DNA from: Pseudomonadota bacterium
GTDB lineage: Bacteria; Desulfobacterota; Binatia; Binatales; Binataceae
Reading direction: 5' to 3'
NCBI GenBank assembly: GCA_021324755.1
Contig: JAJPIL010000019.1
Coordinates: forward strand, 1-33,709
DNA length: 33,709 bases
In this document: positions 33,516 to 33,709 of the stretch, piece after piece
How positions within the stretch are numbered: position 1 is the stretch's first letter
How the letters are laid out: every line of letters starts with the position of its first letter
Translations under genes and position numbers: made by a program
Notes under the pieces: model-generated
Databases searched by the model: none
Told to the model about the DNA's origin: nothing
What the model saw: only the letters and a program-made list of their open reading frames with translations

Positions 33516-33575
33516 CGTAACCAATGGAAGCGTCGGTTTGCAGAAATCTAACGCAACAAGAATTCGCCGAAAAAT

Positions 33576-33709
33576 ATGGCCTTGGCTGAAATCATAAAAG
33601 GGGCTCTGGACGGCAAGCGGCTTGAGGAGCGCGAGGTAGTAGCGCTTTTGGAGTGTCCGCAGGGCGAGCTCGAGGGGCTGTTGTGTGCGGCGGGGGAGCT
33701 TCGGGACCG
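33576..33709 (+). CDS. Start of an unidentified gene, cut by the right edge
   Basis: An open frame from an ATG at 33576 runs 44 codons to the window edge. It begins MALAEIIKGALDGKRLEERE and continues ALLECPQGELEGLLCAAGEL. A helix-rich start with this 'Glu-x-LL...L..AA..LR' pattern is common ahead of the radical-SAM domain in biotin synthase- and HydE-like proteins, but the diagnostic CxxxCxxC would lie outside the window. Codon use (GAG, CTC, GCG) fits a real gene. A possible promoter lies just upstream. Identity is a guess only. Confidence 0.55.
   Translation, partial: MALAEIIKGALDGKRLEEREVVALLECPQGELEGLLCAAGELRD

Overview
The window looks like ordinary chromosomal DNA of a Gram-negative, respiring bacterium. 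The signs are a Tat-exported molybdenum hydroxylase, a lipobox lipoprotein, a predicted outer-membrane beta-barrel, an EmrA-type membrane fusion protein, complex I genes and aconitase. NuoB resembles, from memory, the type found in myxobacteria and related former Deltaproteobacteria. I therefore favour a deltaproteobacterium-like or uncultured relative (for example a Binatota-like lineage), at low confidence. I see no phage genes, transposases, CRISPR arrays, rRNA or convincing tRNA.

Layout. 1-1574 (minus): two-subunit molybdenum hydroxylase, large subunit cut by the left edge. 2035-6461: a surface/signalling group, namely a membrane VWA-FHA protein on the minus strand and, divergently, a Cys-rich DUF4382-like exported protein followed by a lipoprotein. 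6767-9965: an EmrA-like adaptor without its transporter, a small two-helix membrane protein and an APH-fold kinase with a good sigma70 promoter. 10149-17626 (minus): aconitase AcnA and a full-length Lhr helicase. 17941-21461 (minus): a predicted outer-membrane barrel, a lone divergent receiver domain and glycine oxidase ThiO. 21721-25285 (minus): nuoB-nuoF-nuoG, an incomplete complex I set. 25539-27149 (minus): a zinc alcohol dehydrogenase and a zinc-ribbon/TM2 protein. 27341-30865 (minus): E1alpha-E1beta-E2 of a 2-oxoacid dehydrogenase. 31149-33306 (plus), divergent from it: hotdog hydratase, acyl-CoA dehydrogenase, hotdog hydratase. 33576-end: start of a gene leaving the window.

The most interesting region is 27341-33306. 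A CoA-thioester-making complex (E1/E2) faces, across a 283-base regulatory gap, an acyl-CoA dehydrogenase flanked by two MaoC-type hotdog proteins. The two MaoC proteins look like the N- and C-terminal halves of the double-hotdog mesaconyl-CoA hydratase, and the dehydrogenase resembles methylsuccinyl-CoA dehydrogenase. These resemblances are recalled, not computed. The arrangement suggests a dehydrogenate-then-hydrate module for a branched acyl-CoA, with a heterodimeric hydratase. The gap holds two near-identical 16-bp direct repeats. A second interesting region is 2035-6461, where a protein appears to join a periplasmic VWA domain to a cytoplasmic FHA domain across the inner membrane.
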